A DNA stretch of 64,000 bases from Actinoplanes lutulentus (GCF_003259845.1 NZ_QLMJ01000015.1:124001-188000), one strand, 5' to 3'; positions 46,837-54,720 are shown, counted from the stretch's first letter. The notes: generated from the letters alone by a model not told the origin. Program-made: numbers and translations.

Positions 46837-47784
46837 ATGCACATCGTGGCGGTCCTGGCGCTGGACACGGTCATCCCGTTCGACCTGTCGACGCCGATCG
46901 AAGTGTTCAGCCGAGTCCGGCTCGCCGACGGGACCACGCCCTACGAGGTCCGGGTCTGCGCGATGACCGAAAATGTCGATGCCGGGGCGTTCACCCTGCG
47001 GGCGCCATGGGGATTGGACACCCTGCTGGAAGCGGACACGATCATCCTGCCGGGTTGTGCTGAGGTGCTGTCACCCGTACCTCAGGAAGTTGTTGATCAT
47101 CTGCGCAAAGCCGCCGCCGGCGGCAGCAGGCTGGCCTCCATCTGCGCCGGCGCTTTTGTTCTTGCCGCGACCGGGTTGCTGGACGGGTTGCGGGCCACCA
47201 CGCATTGGCTCGCGGCGGCGCGGCTGGCCGAGCGTTTTCCGGACATCGACGTGGATCCGGACGTGCTCTACGTGGACAACGGGCAGTTCCTCACGTCGGC
47301 GGGAGCGGCAGCCGGGCTCGACCTGTGTCTGCATCTGATCAGGCGCGACCACGGGTCGGCGGTGGCCGCCGACGCGGCGCGGCTGTCGGTGATGCCGCTG
47401 GAACGCGACGGCGGGCAGGCGCAGTTCATCGTGCCCGAGCAGCCGCCGACGCCGCGCGGATCCACCCTCGAACCGCTGCTGCAGTGGATGCAGGAGAACA
47501 CCGACGCCGATCTCACCCTGGGCGAGATCGCCGCGCACGGCGACATGAGCATTCGTACGCTCAATCGGCGGTTTCGCGAGCACACCGGGACGACACCGTT
47601 GCAGTGGTTGCTGAGGGCTCGGATTCGCCGGGCGCAGCATTTCCTGGAAGCCACCGATGAGCCTGTTGAGGTGATCGCGGGGCGGGTCGGATTCGGGTCG
47701 GCGACCGCTTTCCGCGAGCGATTCCAGCGAGTTGCCGGGACCAGTCCGCAGAATTATCGGGCTGTCTTTCGCCGTCGTCACTGA
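46837..47784 (+). CDS. GlxA-type AraC-family regulator with DJ-1/PfpI domain
   Basis: 315 residues. The N-terminal DJ-1/PfpI domain (1-190) contains LASICAGAFVLAATGLLDG around the nucleophile-elbow Cys. Two helix-turn-helix motifs follow (about 215-310: LTLGEIAAHGDMSIRTLNRR, VEVIAGRVGFGSATAFRERF). ATG at 46837 is chosen because TAGCGT (46824-46829) ends 7 bases before it, and the family starts MHxVAVLALD. A GTG 9 bases earlier is the alternative. Overlaps the VOC gene by 7 bases. Confidence 0.92.
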   Translation: MHIVAVLALDTVIPFDLSTPIEVFSRVRLADGTTPYEVRVCAMTENVDAGAFTLRAPWGLDTLLEADTIILPGCAEVLSPVPQEVVDHLRKAAAGGSRLASICAGAFVLAATGLLDGLRATTHWLAAARLAERFPDIDVDPDVLYVDNGQFLTSAGAAAGLDLCLHLIRRDHGSAVAADAARLSVMPLERDGGQAQFIVPEQPPTPRGSTLEPLLQWMQENTDADLTLGEIAAHGDMSIRTLNRRFREHTGTTPLQWLLRARIRRAQHFLEATDEPVEVIAGRVGFGSATAFRERFQRVAGTSPQNYRAVFRRRH

Positions 47785-48173
47785 TTCATATGAACAATCT
47801 GGATCAGGTTTCCGCAGGTGTCGTCGAGCACGGCGGTGGTGACCGGGCCCATGCTGGCCGGCTCCTGCACGAATCGCACGCCGAGGTCGCGGAGCCGCTC
47901 GAATTCGGCCTGTACGTCGGTGACGAGGAATGACGTGAACGGGATGCCGTCGTTCACCAGGGCTTCCTTGAACGGCTTGGCGGCGGGGTGACCGTCCGGC
48001 TCGAGCAGCAGCTCGACGCCGTCCGGGTCCTCCGGCGAGACCAGGGTGAGCCAGCGATCGCCGGCCTCGCTGATCGGGACGTCGTTCTTCACCACGAATC
48101 CGAGTTTGTCGCTGTAGAACCGCAGCGCCTCTTCTTGATTACTGACGAGAACGCTGGTGACGTGGATCCGCAT
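47778..48173 (-). CDS. VOC-family (glyoxalase/bleomycin-resistance-like) protein
   Basis: 131 residues with two beta-alpha-beta-beta-beta units: VTSVLVSNQEEALRFYSDKL GFVV, and FTSFLVTDVQAEFERLRDLG followed by DDTCGNLIQIVH. Potential metal ligands are His4, Glu in VELLLEP and Glu/Gln near NLIQI. It starts one base after the ArsR gene, so it is the likely target of that regulator. Substrate unknown. Confidence 0.88.
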   Translation of the reverse strand: MRIHVTSVLVSNQEEALRFYSDKLGFVVKNDVPISEAGDRWLTLVSPEDPDGVELLLEPDGHPAAKPFKEALVNDGIPFTSFLVTDVQAEFERLRDLGVRFVQEPASMGPVTTAVLDDTCGNLIQIVHMNQ

Positions 48174-48174
48174 G

Positions 48175-48471
48175 TTAAAGCTCCTTGTTTTCGCTCGGTT
48201 TCCAACGATCGGTGAGGCGGTCGAGCGGGCGGGTGTCGATGTCGTGGAACTTGTAACGACCCTCGCGGCGACTGGTGACCAGACCGGAATTGATCAGAAC
48301 GTCGAGGTGCTGGGAGATCGCCTGCCGGGACGAGCCCAGTTGATGCTTCATGGCCAGCCGCGAGCAGATCTCGAACAGCGTCTGCCCACCCCGCTCCGCC
48401 AGCTCATCAAGAATCTTCCGGCGCGTGGGATCGGCCAGCGCCTTGAAGACGTCACCGTCGGCCTCCCTCAC
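48175..48471 (-). CDS. ArsR-family regulator
   Basis: 98 residues: winged helix with FKALADPTRRKILDELAERG (about 8-27), SRQAISQHLDVLINSGLVTS and wing RREGRYKFHDID. No CxC metal site is present. GTG at 48471 is chosen because the region further upstream in frame is the operator palindrome (48479-48506) rather than coding. Forms an operon with the VOC gene; autoregulation through the palindrome is expected. Confidence 0.88.
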   Translation of the reverse strand: MREADGDVFKALADPTRRKILDELAERGGQTLFEICSRLAMKHQLGSSRQAISQHLDVLINSGLVTSRREGRYKFHDIDTRPLDRLTDRWKPSENKEL

Positions 48472-48478
48472 GCCCCGA

Positions 48479-48506
48479 TGATAGGCAAGTAGCCACTTGC
48501 CTATCA
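48479..48506. promoter_or_regulatory. perfect ArsR operator palindrome
   Basis: TGATAGGCAAGT-AGCC-ACTTGCCTATCA: 12-bp perfect arms around 4 bases, starting 8 bases upstream of the arsR GTG. Size and form fit a winged-helix dimer site. Confidence 0.8.
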
Positions 48507-48507
48507 A

Positions 48508-48762
48508 GCCCTTCCGCGGATCTCAGGGACGTGCGTTCGCCACGCCACACGATCGTGTCCGGCTGGCTGACTCCGCTGAACCTGCTGGTCCATGCTGCTG
48601 CTCCTGCCGTTCCGGTGGATCGGGGTGAAGGGGTTGAACAGCAGCGGTCAAATTCGGCAACAAACGGCAAATAGCCAGCAACATTGACCGGTTAAGCTCG
48701 GGGTGGATCGGTCGCGGAGGGCTTGAGCCGGGTACGCCCGGCGCCGAAGGGGTGACGCCGCC
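48508..48762. other. 255-base gap between arsR and a small gene
   Basis: No gene supported. CGGTCAA (48644-48650) and TTGACCG (48684-48690) form an inverted repeat with a 33-base interval of A-rich sequence (unusual for this DNA), a possible regulatory site. Confidence 0.3.
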
Positions 48763-48951
48763 ATGCATCACGACATTCTGGACCTGCTCGACGACACCCT
48801 GACCCGGCTGCTGCACGTGCGCGGCGAGTTGTCCGCGGCCCGGCGGGTGCTGCCCGGTGAGCGGCAGACCGCGGTGGAGCGCGCGATCGAGGCGGCCGAG
48901 GAATTCTCCGCGTCCGCGACCGGCCTGCTCAACGGGATCTCCAAGCCGTAA
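48763..48951 (+). CDS. small helical hypothetical protein
   Basis: 62 residues, nearly all helical and amphipathic (DILDLLDDTLTRLLHVRGEL, QTAVERAIEAAEEFSASATG). ATG follows GAAGGGG at a workable distance. Codon use is normal. No family recognised; it could be a small regulator or adaptor. Confidence 0.55.
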   Translation: MHHDILDLLDDTLTRLLHVRGELSAARRVLPGERQTAVERAIEAAEEFSASATGLLNGISKP

Positions 48952-49000
48952 GCGCATTCCCCGCTGGCGATGGTGAGCCGGCGCCGGTTAACGTCTGCGG

Positions 49001-49297
49001 ATGACCGCGCGCAATCACCGGAGCCTTCCGGTCGTCGTGGTCATGGTCCTGGCGTTGATCGTTCTGGTCGCCGGTGGGGTGATCCACACGTCGCATCGCA
49101 GCGGTGGCGTGGCCCTGTCGATCGACGACCACTGCGAGACACATCAGCCGGACGCCGGCCCGGCACATCGGGTCAAGCAGCCCGCGCCGCGGGCCGAGGT
49201 GGTGGCCCTCCCCGCCTTTCACGTGACCACTCGACCGGTCACCGTCGTCAGCTCGCTCACCGATCCGCCTCCGGCACCGCTGAACCTGCGGGTGTAG
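49001..49297 (+). CDS. small single-pass membrane protein
   Basis: 98 residues. Basic start (MTARNHR), one hydrophobic segment (LPVVVVMVLALIVLVAGGVI, 9-28), then an extracytoplasmic His/Pro-rich tail containing one Cys. TAACGT (48989-48994) ends 6 bases before the ATG, so the mRNA is probably leaderless. Function unknown. Confidence 0.65.
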   Translation: MTARNHRSLPVVVVMVLALIVLVAGGVIHTSHRSGGVALSIDDHCETHQPDAGPAHRVKQPAPRAEVVALPAFHVTTRPVTVVSSLTDPPPAPLNLRV

Positions 49298-49364
49298 GAG
49301 CCCCCCGCGCACCCCCGTGCGCGCCGCTCCCCCATCCCCCGTTCCGCCCGCAGGAGAGCCCGCC

Positions 49365-50003
49365 ATGCACCCCCGCCCGCCGTGCCGGAGCACGCACACG
49401 TTCACCATCGCCGGAAGCCGTGTCGCCTACGACCGCTGGTCCGGGCCCGGCCGTCCGGTACTGCTGTTGCACGCCCTGCTGTTCGACCGTACCCAGTGGT
49501 GGCCCCTCGCCGCCGACCTGGCCGCGTCGTGCACTGTCGTCGCGCCTGACCTGCCCGGACACGGCGAGTCGCCGATGTGGACGGGCTGCACGCCGGAGCA
49601 GGTCGCCGGTGTTCTGGCCCGGCTCGTGGAGAGTCTGGGATTGCGGCGGGCGCCGGTCGTGGTCGGGCACGCCACCTCGGCGCCTCTCGCCACCGCGTTC
49701 GCCGATCACTTCGCCGTGCATGGTGTCGTCACGGTCGACGAGCCGGTGGACCTGGCCGGGTCGGGGCCGGCGGCCGTCGTGGCGGCGTCCGGGGTGGACC
49801 GGGTGCCCGAGCGGTTCCGGTCGTTCGCGGAGCCCCGGGAGGATCCGGGGCTTGTCGCCGCGTACCGATCCTGGCTGGACCGTCCCTCGACCCTGCGCCC
49901 GGTGCCGCACGCCCGTCACCCGGCCGACGACCTCAACCCGCCGCGTTTCACCCCGCTGTCGGATCCGGAATCGCTGGCGTCCCGGATCCAGTACCTGCTC
50001 TGA
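49365..50003 (+). CDS. alpha/beta-hydrolase-fold protein lacking the nucleophile Ser
   Basis: 212 residues. VLLLHALLFDRTQWWPLAAD (oxyanion region) and VVAPDLPGHGES (about 57-68) are standard. But the nucleophile elbow reads VVVGHATSAPLATAF: Ala stands where GHSxGG enzymes have the catalytic Ser, with a Ser two residues later. It may be a non-hydrolytic binding protein or use a different residue. ATG at 49365 with GGAG upstream. It directly precedes a truncated PadR gene, and both may be decaying or specialised. Confidence 0.75.
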   Translation: MHPRPPCRSTHTFTIAGSRVAYDRWSGPGRPVLLLHALLFDRTQWWPLAADLAASCTVVAPDLPGHGESPMWTGCTPEQVAGVLARLVESLGLRRAPVVVGHATSAPLATAFADHFAVHGVVTVDEPVDLAGSGPAAVVAASGVDRVPERFRSFAEPREDPGLVAAYRSWLDRPSTLRPVPHARHPADDLNPPRFTPLSDPESLASRIQYLL

Positions 50004-50033
50004 CGTACCCGTCGAGCAGGAGCGTTCGCGGCC

Positions 50034-50522
50034 TTGTCGGATACTAGTGCGGATTGCCACGCGACCAACCGGCTCCTGGCCTCCGGCGACATCGAGGTCG
50101 CCGACACGATCCGGGAGGCCGGTCGCCCCGAACGTACCGTCTACTCCCTCACCGACCAGGGCCGGGACCGGCTGCGGCAGTGGGTCGGCGTGTTGCTGCG
50201 CGAGCCCGATCCCGACTCGGCCCTGTTCACCGCCGCACTCAACTACGCCGGCTGCCTCACCCCGACCGGCGTCGCCACCGAGCTGCGCGCCCGCCACACC
50301 TCGCTCGCCCTCGCGGTCGAGACCGCCGGCCAGTCGCTGGGCCTGGCGCTGCCGCGCCTTCTGCTTCTCGAGATCGAGTACGACCTGGTACGCCTCAGCG
50401 CGGAACAGACCTGGGTGAAACAGCTCCTCGCCGACCTCGATGCGGGCCGGCTGACCTGGCCGGCGATTCCCGGCGACATCGCCGACGTCGAAGCGCTCAT
50501 GAGAGACGAGGGTGCACCGTGA
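50034..50522 (+). CDS. 5'-truncated PadR-family regulator
   Basis: 162 residues. TNRLLASGDIEVADTIREAG then RPERTVYSLTDQGRDRLRQW is the second half of a PadR winged helix (wing and following strand). The rest is the PadR C-terminal dimer domain (LLLLEIEYDLVRLSAEQTWV). The first ~45 residues of the family, including most of the DNA-binding helices, are missing. Only a TTG with a distant AGGAG starts the frame. DNA binding is therefore doubtful. The stop overlaps the next start (GTGA). Confidence 0.65.
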   Translation: MSDTSADCHATNRLLASGDIEVADTIREAGRPERTVYSLTDQGRDRLRQWVGVLLREPDPDSALFTAALNYAGCLTPTGVATELRARHTSLALAVETAGQSLGLALPRLLLLEIEYDLVRLSAEQTWVKQLLADLDAGRLTWPAIPGDIADVEALMRDEGAP

Positions 50523-50878
50523 AGAAACTGTTCGAGTCCTCCGCGACCGTGGCCGCACCGGTCGAAGCCGTTCGAAAGCTGATCGACGACGGCTGGGTGA
50601 CCGGCGCGTTCCTGGGCAGCGACACAGCACGGGATCACGTCGACGTGGACCACCAGCCCGGCACGGCCGGCTTCCAGGGCCACTGGTGGTACCGGGGCGA
50701 GATCACCGCCTCCCCGGCCGGCCCGGGGACCACGCTGACCTACCGTGTCTACAACATCGCGGCGAAGGCCGCCTGGGCCGTGCCATTGGCGAACCGGCTC
50801 TTCATCGGCTATCAGAAGACCGTCGACGACGGCGTCGCCGGTCTGGCCCGCCGGATCGAGGACCATCTGCGCGCCTGA
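50519..50878 (+). CDS. SRPBCC-like small protein
   Basis: 119 residues: KKLFESSATVAAPVEAVRKL (2-21), then short strands (TLTYRVYNIAAKAAWAVPLA) and a C-terminal helix (TVDDGVAGLARRIEDHLR), the START/SRPBCC layout. Likely binds a hydrophobic small molecule. GTG overlaps the stop of the PadR remnant, so the two are co-translated. Confidence 0.7.
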   Translation: MKKLFESSATVAAPVEAVRKLIDDGWVTGAFLGSDTARDHVDVDHQPGTAGFQGHWWYRGEITASPAGPGTTLTYRVYNIAAKAAWAVPLANRLFIGYQKTVDDGVAGLARRIEDHLRA

Positions 50879-50949
50879 AAAGGATTGGACGCGGCGATGC
50901 CCGGCTGTACCTTGCAGCTGACGTGACGCCGCTTGAGGAGGTGAGACCC

Positions 50950-51009
50950 ATGGATTCTGTATCGATGTGGGTGCTCCCCCTTGCCGTCACGGTCGTGCGA
51001 CTGACGTAG
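50950..51009 (+). CDS. leader peptide of rox
   Basis: ATG...TAG encodes 19 residues, MDSVSMWVLPLAVTVVRLT, behind a strong GAGGAGG (50935-50941) 8 bases upstream. It ends 42 bases before rox and is followed at once by a hairpin that holds the rox ribosome-binding site. Layout suggests translation-dependent control of rox. It matches no leader I know. Confidence 0.6.
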   Translation: MDSVSMWVLPLAVTVVRLT

Positions 51010-51047
51010 GTGTCGCCGGGAGCGCCCCACCACTCCCGAAAGGCACC
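51009..51047 (+). promoter_or_regulatory. hairpin sequestering the rox ribosome-binding site
   Basis: Inner stem CGGGAG (51017-51022) with CTCCCG (51033-51038); outer pairing GGTG (51009-51012) with CACC (51044-51047). The AAAGG at 51039-51043, 8 bases before the rox ATG, lies between the two helices and would be masked. The outer strand starts within the leader stop codon, so a ribosome there would open it. Confidence 0.5.
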
Positions 51048-51051
51048 ACCC

Positions 51052-52446
51052 ATGTTTGACGTGATCATTGCCGGCTGCGGCCCGACCGGCGCGGTCCTCG
51101 CCGCCGAGCTGCGGCTGCACGACGTACGCGTGCTCGTCCTGGAAAAGGAGACCGAGCCCGAGTCGTTCGCCCGCATCGTCGGCCTGCACGTGCGCAGCCT
51201 CGAACTGCTGGCCATGCGTGGTCTGCTGGACCGCATCCGCGAACGCGGACGGCAGCGCCCGGCCGGCAGCTACTTCGCCGCCAGCGACAAACCCGCGCCC
51301 GAGAGCCTGGATTCCGCGTACGCCTACCTGCTCGGCATCCCGCAGCCGGTCATCGTCCAGCTGCTCGAAGAGCACGCCGCCACGCTGGGCGCCGAGGTCC
51401 GGCGCGGTGACGCGGTGACCGGTCTCGATCAGGACGACGACGGTGTCACCGTCGAGCTGGCCGGCGGGGAAAAGCTGCGTGCCCGCTATCTGGTCGGCTG
51501 CGACGGCGGGCACAGCACCGTCCGCAAGCTGCTCGGCGTCGGCTTCCCCGGCGAACCCGCGCGCAACGAGACGCTGATGGGCGAGATGGCCGCCGAGAAC
51601 GTGACCACTGTCGGCGACCGCCGGGTCAGCATCCGGCCGGTCGGCGCCGGGGTCTACCGCGTGGTCGTCCCCGCCGAGGGGATCAGCGACGAACCGCCCA
51701 CCATCGAGGACTTCCGGGGCCGGTTGCGGGCCCTCGCCGGGACCGACTTCGGCGTGCACTCGCCGCGCTGGATGTCCCGCTTCGGCGACGCCACCCGGCT
51801 CGCCGAGCGCTATCGGGTGGGGCGGGTCCTGCTGGCCGGCGACGCGGCGCACATCCACCCGCCGATCGGTGGGCAGGGTCTCAACCTGGGTATTCAGGAC
51901 GCGTTCAACCTCGGCTGGAAACTGGCCGCGCAGATCCGCGGCTGGGCGCCGGACACGCTGCTCGACACGTACCAGGCCGAACGGCACCCGGTCGCCGAGG
52001 ACGTCCTCGACAACACCCGCGCCCAGACGGAGTTGCTGGCGGCCGGGCCGGGCCCGCAGGCCGTCCGCAGGCTGTTCACCAGGCTGATGGACTTCGACGA
52101 GGTGAACCACTATCTGACCGAGAAGATCACCGCGACCGGCATCCGGTACGACTTCGGCGCCGGCCCCGGCCTGCTCGGCCGCCGCATGCCCGACATCGAG
52201 GTGAAGCAGGGCAACCTCTACCGCCTGCTGCACCGCGGCCGCGGTCTGCTGCTCGACCGCACCGAACACCTCACCACCGGCGCCTGGTCGGACCGCGTCG
52301 ACCAGCTCACCGACCCGGCAGCCGCACTCGACGCCCCCTGCGTCCTGCTGCGCCCCGACGGCCACGTCGCCTGGATCGGCGACGACCAGCGAGACCTCGA
52401 CGCCCACCTCACCCTCTGGTTCGGCAAGCCCGTGGGTACGCCTTAA
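51052..52446 (+). CDS. rox: rifampicin monooxygenase (Rox type)
   Basis: 464-residue class A FAD monooxygenase. FDVIIAGCGPTGAVLAAEL (2-20, GxGxxG), RYLVGCDGGHSTVRKLLGVG (DG motif, about 146-165) and RVLLAGDAAHIHPPIGGQGL (GD motif, about 260-279) are complete. The long conserved runs LRLHDVRVLVLEKETEP, GRQRPAGSYFA, LGIPQPVIVQLLEEHA are those of the Rox/RIFMO rifamycin-hydroxylating enzymes. Oxidation of the naphthoquinone/naphthol leads to loss of rifampicin activity. No rifampicin-associated palindrome is clear upstream; a leader ORF and hairpin are there instead. Confidence 0.88.
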   Translation: MFDVIIAGCGPTGAVLAAELRLHDVRVLVLEKETEPESFARIVGLHVRSLELLAMRGLLDRIRERGRQRPAGSYFAASDKPAPESLDSAYAYLLGIPQPVIVQLLEEHAATLGAEVRRGDAVTGLDQDDDGVTVELAGGEKLRARYLVGCDGGHSTVRKLLGVGFPGEPARNETLMGEMAAENVTTVGDRRVSIRPVGAGVYRVVVPAEGISDEPPTIEDFRGRLRALAGTDFGVHSPRWMSRFGDATRLAERYRVGRVLLAGDAAHIHPPIGGQGLNLGIQDAFNLGWKLAAQIRGWAPDTLLDTYQAERHPVAEDVLDNTRAQTELLAAGPGPQAVRRLFTRLMDFDEVNHYLTEKITATGIRYDFGAGPGLLGRRMPDIEVKQGNLYRLLHRGRGLLLDRTEHLTTGAWSDRVDQLTDPAAALDAPCVLLRPDGHVAWIGDDQRDLDAHLTLWFGKPVGTP

Positions 52447-52468
52447 CCGGCGATAGTAGGGTCCGGCT

Positions 52469-53122
52469 GTGCCGTCTCATCCGCTTCTCCGTCTCTACCG
52501 TGATGCCGCTGACGGGGTCTTCCCACCCGTCGACGGCGGGGTCACCGTGCTGCCGGCGCTGGCCGGCGGCCTGGAGTGCTCGGTCGCGTTCACCGGGCAC
52601 GCCGTCATCGCGACGTCGCTGGCAGCCGGCGAGGTTCAGGGGCGGAAACCGGACGGGTTCGGCGGGTCGATGGCACCGGACTTCCTGCGCTTTCTCGCCG
52701 GTGCCGCGGGGTGGATCGGGGTCATCGACGCGACCCTCGTCAACCGCGGCTCCGGCGGGACCGCACGGCTGGCGCCCCTCGACGACGCGCACGAGCATCC
52801 ACGGGTGCGGTACGCGCTCGACGTGCGTACCGACGTGAAGGTCTTCGGCGACGAACGAGGGCTCGTCGCCGTCGCGGACGGGCTGGCCGGGCGCACCGAG
52901 CTGAGCATCGAGCTGACCGACGTCGGCGAGGGCGGGCGAGGGTACGGGCGCTCGCTGATCGCCGACGCGCTCACGCTGGTGCCGGAGGGTGAGCCGGTCT
53001 TCGCGGCGGTCTCCCCCGGCAACGCCCGGTCCCTGCGCGCGTTCCTCGCGTCAGGCTTCATCCCGGTCGGCTCCGAGTGCCTGATCCGGCCCGCCCGGGA
53101 CCCGCACAACCCCGGCGCATGA
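52469..53122 (+). CDS. GNAT-like N-acetyltransferase
   Basis: 217 residues. The C-terminal half has TDVGEGGRGYGRSLIADALT (acetyl-CoA pyrophosphate loop, about 151-170) and NARSLRAFLASGFIPVGSEC (about 190-209), the usual end of GNAT domains. The N-terminal half resembles no family I recognise (GGLECSVAFTGHAVIATSLA). GTG at 52469 follows TAGGGT (52457-52462) by 6 bases: leaderless. Confidence 0.75.
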   Translation: MPSHPLLRLYRDAADGVFPPVDGGVTVLPALAGGLECSVAFTGHAVIATSLAAGEVQGRKPDGFGGSMAPDFLRFLAGAAGWIGVIDATLVNRGSGGTARLAPLDDAHEHPRVRYALDVRTDVKVFGDERGLVAVADGLAGRTELSIELTDVGEGGRGYGRSLIADALTLVPEGEPVFAAVSPGNARSLRAFLASGFIPVGSECLIRPARDPHNPGA

Positions 53123-53302
53123 GGCGGCCCGCCAACGCTGATCACCTTTAGCGGGCGGGCCGTTGATCTCTCCGCGACGGCGGCAGGCGATCGCATCGTG
53201 GAGATCGAGGCGGTGGCGAACCGTGAACCTTCCGCGGGCAGTCGTTTCTGGCTGTCACGTTCGAGTTCCGCGACTGAGCCGGGTCGTACCTATGCTGGCT
53301 CG

Positions 53303-53611
53303 GTGATCACATGCGTCGTGCACTATGTCATCGACCCGGGGCAGATCGAGGCGTTCGAGCGGTTCGCCCGGGAGTGGATGCGGCTCGTGGCGCAGCACGG
53401 CGGCGTCCATCACGGATATTTCCTGCCCGCCGAGGGTGCCAGTGATCGGGCCGAGGCGCTGTTCAGCTTCGCGAGTCTGGCCGCCTATGAGCAGTATCGG
53501 GCGCGGTTCGGACAGGACCCCGAGTTCGTCGCGGCGGACCGGATCCGCGACGAGTCGGGGTGCGTGCTGCGGTATGAGCGGACGTTCATGCGCCCGCTGC
53601 TGCCCGAGTAG
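53303..53611 (+). CDS. NIPSNAP-family protein
   Basis: 102 residues of the dimeric alpha/beta-barrel type: VVHYVIDPGQIEAFERFARE, HGGVHHGYFLPAEGASD and FGQDPEFVAADRIRDESGCV match NIPSNAP. GTG at 53303 lies 6 bases after TATGCT (53291-53296), a leaderless start, in preference to an upstream ATG. Function unknown. Confidence 0.82.
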   Translation: MITCVVHYVIDPGQIEAFERFAREWMRLVAQHGGVHHGYFLPAEGASDRAEALFSFASLAAYEQYRARFGQDPEFVAADRIRDESGCVLRYERTFMRPLLPE

Positions 53612-53614
53612 AGC

Positions 53615-54055
53615 TCAGCGCCGGCCGGTGGACAGCGCCACCAGGAACTGGCCGCCGCCCGCATCGACGCTCGCGGTGACCGGCAGGCCGGGCACGAGGC
53701 GGGAGAAACGGTCGACCAGCCAGTCCGCCGCTTCCTGGGCGTCCTTCTTGTTCGGGCAGCGGGCCACCAGTTCGCGGCCGCCCTTGCGTTCGAGGCGCTC
53801 CGCGACGGTGATCAGCGGGGCGGGTTCGATCACGTGCAGCCGGTCCGGCCAGGCGATGACCACTTTGACCGCACCCTTGCGGGTGTTGCAGGCGCGGTGC
53901 GCGAGGCGCTCAGCGATCTTGGCCTTGCGGTCGGCGGTACGGCTGTCGACGCTGGGACCACGCGGGTCGTTGACCGGCATGTCCGCGTCGACCGGCTCGT
54001 CACACACCCAGCAGCGCCAGTGGTCACGCTCAGCAACATCCTCAAGAAGACTCAC
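53615..54055 (-). CDS. HNH-like zinc-binding protein
   Basis: 146 residues. DHWRCWVCDEPVD (11-23, CxxC) and RLAHRACNTRKG (about 50-61, HxxCN) form a treble-clef zinc site of the HNH endonuclease type, but the classical catalytic DHxxP is not evident. The C-terminal half (ELVARCPNKKDAQEAADWLV) is a separate alpha/beta unit. Nuclease activity is uncertain. Confidence 0.65.
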   Translation of the reverse strand: MSLLEDVAERDHWRCWVCDEPVDADMPVNDPRGPSVDSRTADRKAKIAERLAHRACNTRKGAVKVVIAWPDRLHVIEPAPLITVAERLERKGGRELVARCPNKKDAQEAADWLVDRFSRLVPGLPVTASVDAGGGQFLVALSTGRR

Positions 54056-54194
54056 CCGGACAAACTATCCTGCCCGCTCCGCGCCGGGTTGAGCGCGGAC
54101 ACTCCCGGGATCCCAGGATCCTGTCCGGCGGGCTGTCCGGGTTGTCCCGGGCGCCACGCAGCAGCCGCGACAGCCATCCAAGATCCACCAAGCA

Positions 54195-54237
54195 GCGTGT
54201 CGAGTTCGGGTGCGGAGCGCACCCCAAATCGACACGC
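54195..54237. repeat. 43-base hairpin repeat, copy 1
   Basis: Arms GCGTGTCGAGTTCGGGTGCG and CGCACCCCAAATCGACACGC pair with two or three mismatches around GAG. It is a REP-like palindrome. A second copy starts 62 bases downstream. Confidence 0.8.
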
Positions 54238-54256
54238 AGGACCTGCTCCCCCACGC

Positions 54257-54299
54257 GCGTGTCGAATTCGGGTCCGGAGCGCACCCTAAATCGACACGC
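54257..54299. repeat. 43-base hairpin repeat, copy 2
   Basis: Same orientation and length as copy 1, differing at three positions (GTCGAATTCGGGTCCGGAGC inside). Paired tandem copies are typical of REP-like elements and may help terminate both flanking minus-strand units. Confidence 0.8.
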
Positions 54300-54386
54300 G
54301 GGGCGGCGGCTGCTCGACGGTCTGCCCGAGATCCGGCTTGAGACGATCCGCCGCACCACGTCACCGGCCGGGTAACTGCTGGCCGG

Positions 54387-54623
54387 TTACCGTGTCGTCC
54401 GCCGTTCGTAGCTCACCGCCACCGCACGGTCCCCCGCAGGCAGGCTCTCCTGTTTGGGCGTACGCATGCGTTGGGCTTGATGGCCGGTGAGGAGCAATGC
54501 CGTACACATGCAGACCGCGACCGACGCGGTGAGCGTGAGCAGCGACCCCGCGGGGTGGCGGCGGGACCGGTGGAGCAGGAGCAGGTGCGCGACGAGGACC
54601 GCCGCGCCGATTACGAGTGTCAC
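54387..54623 (-). CDS. small membrane protein (two segments)
   Basis: 78 residues: LVIGAAVLVAHLLLLH and SLLTLTASVAVCMCTALLLT are membrane helices, with a basic loop between and a hydrophilic tail. ATG start; no family recognised. Confidence 0.6.
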   Translation of the reverse strand: MTLVIGAAVLVAHLLLLHRSRRHPAGSLLTLTASVAVCMCTALLLTGHQAQRMRTPKQESLPAGDRAVAVSYERRTTR

Positions 54624-54720
54624 CGGTCAACGGTGGTCCGCGCGCCCGCGAACCGCCGCTGTTTTGACGAGTCGTAGACGCCGGCGGCGGCACCTTTGAC
54701 GGATCTTTGATACATAGGAC

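Larger units (their letters stand above)
54056..54386. other. 331-base gap with two palindromic repeats
   Basis: Apart from the two 43-base hairpin repeats, nothing gene-like is seen. Open frames on the minus strand read the repeats as CAPHPNSTR-type peptides and are not credible. Confidence 0.6.

Noticed and set aside
48523..48957. Minus-strand frame opposite the 62-residue gene
   Set aside because: Composition is that of an antisense shadow; the plus-strand product is a well-formed helical protein.
51010..51051. Rifampicin-associated element upstream of rox
   Set aside because: I looked for the long perfect palindrome expected of such elements; only the 6-bp foldback of the leader region is present.
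50812..52407. Long minus-strand frame opposite rox
   Set aside because: Gly/Val/Asp-rich shadow of a gene with full flavoprotein motifs.
54065..54364. Minus-strand frames across the paired palindromes
   Set aside because: The repeated CAP-PNSTR peptides are the hairpin repeats themselves in translation.
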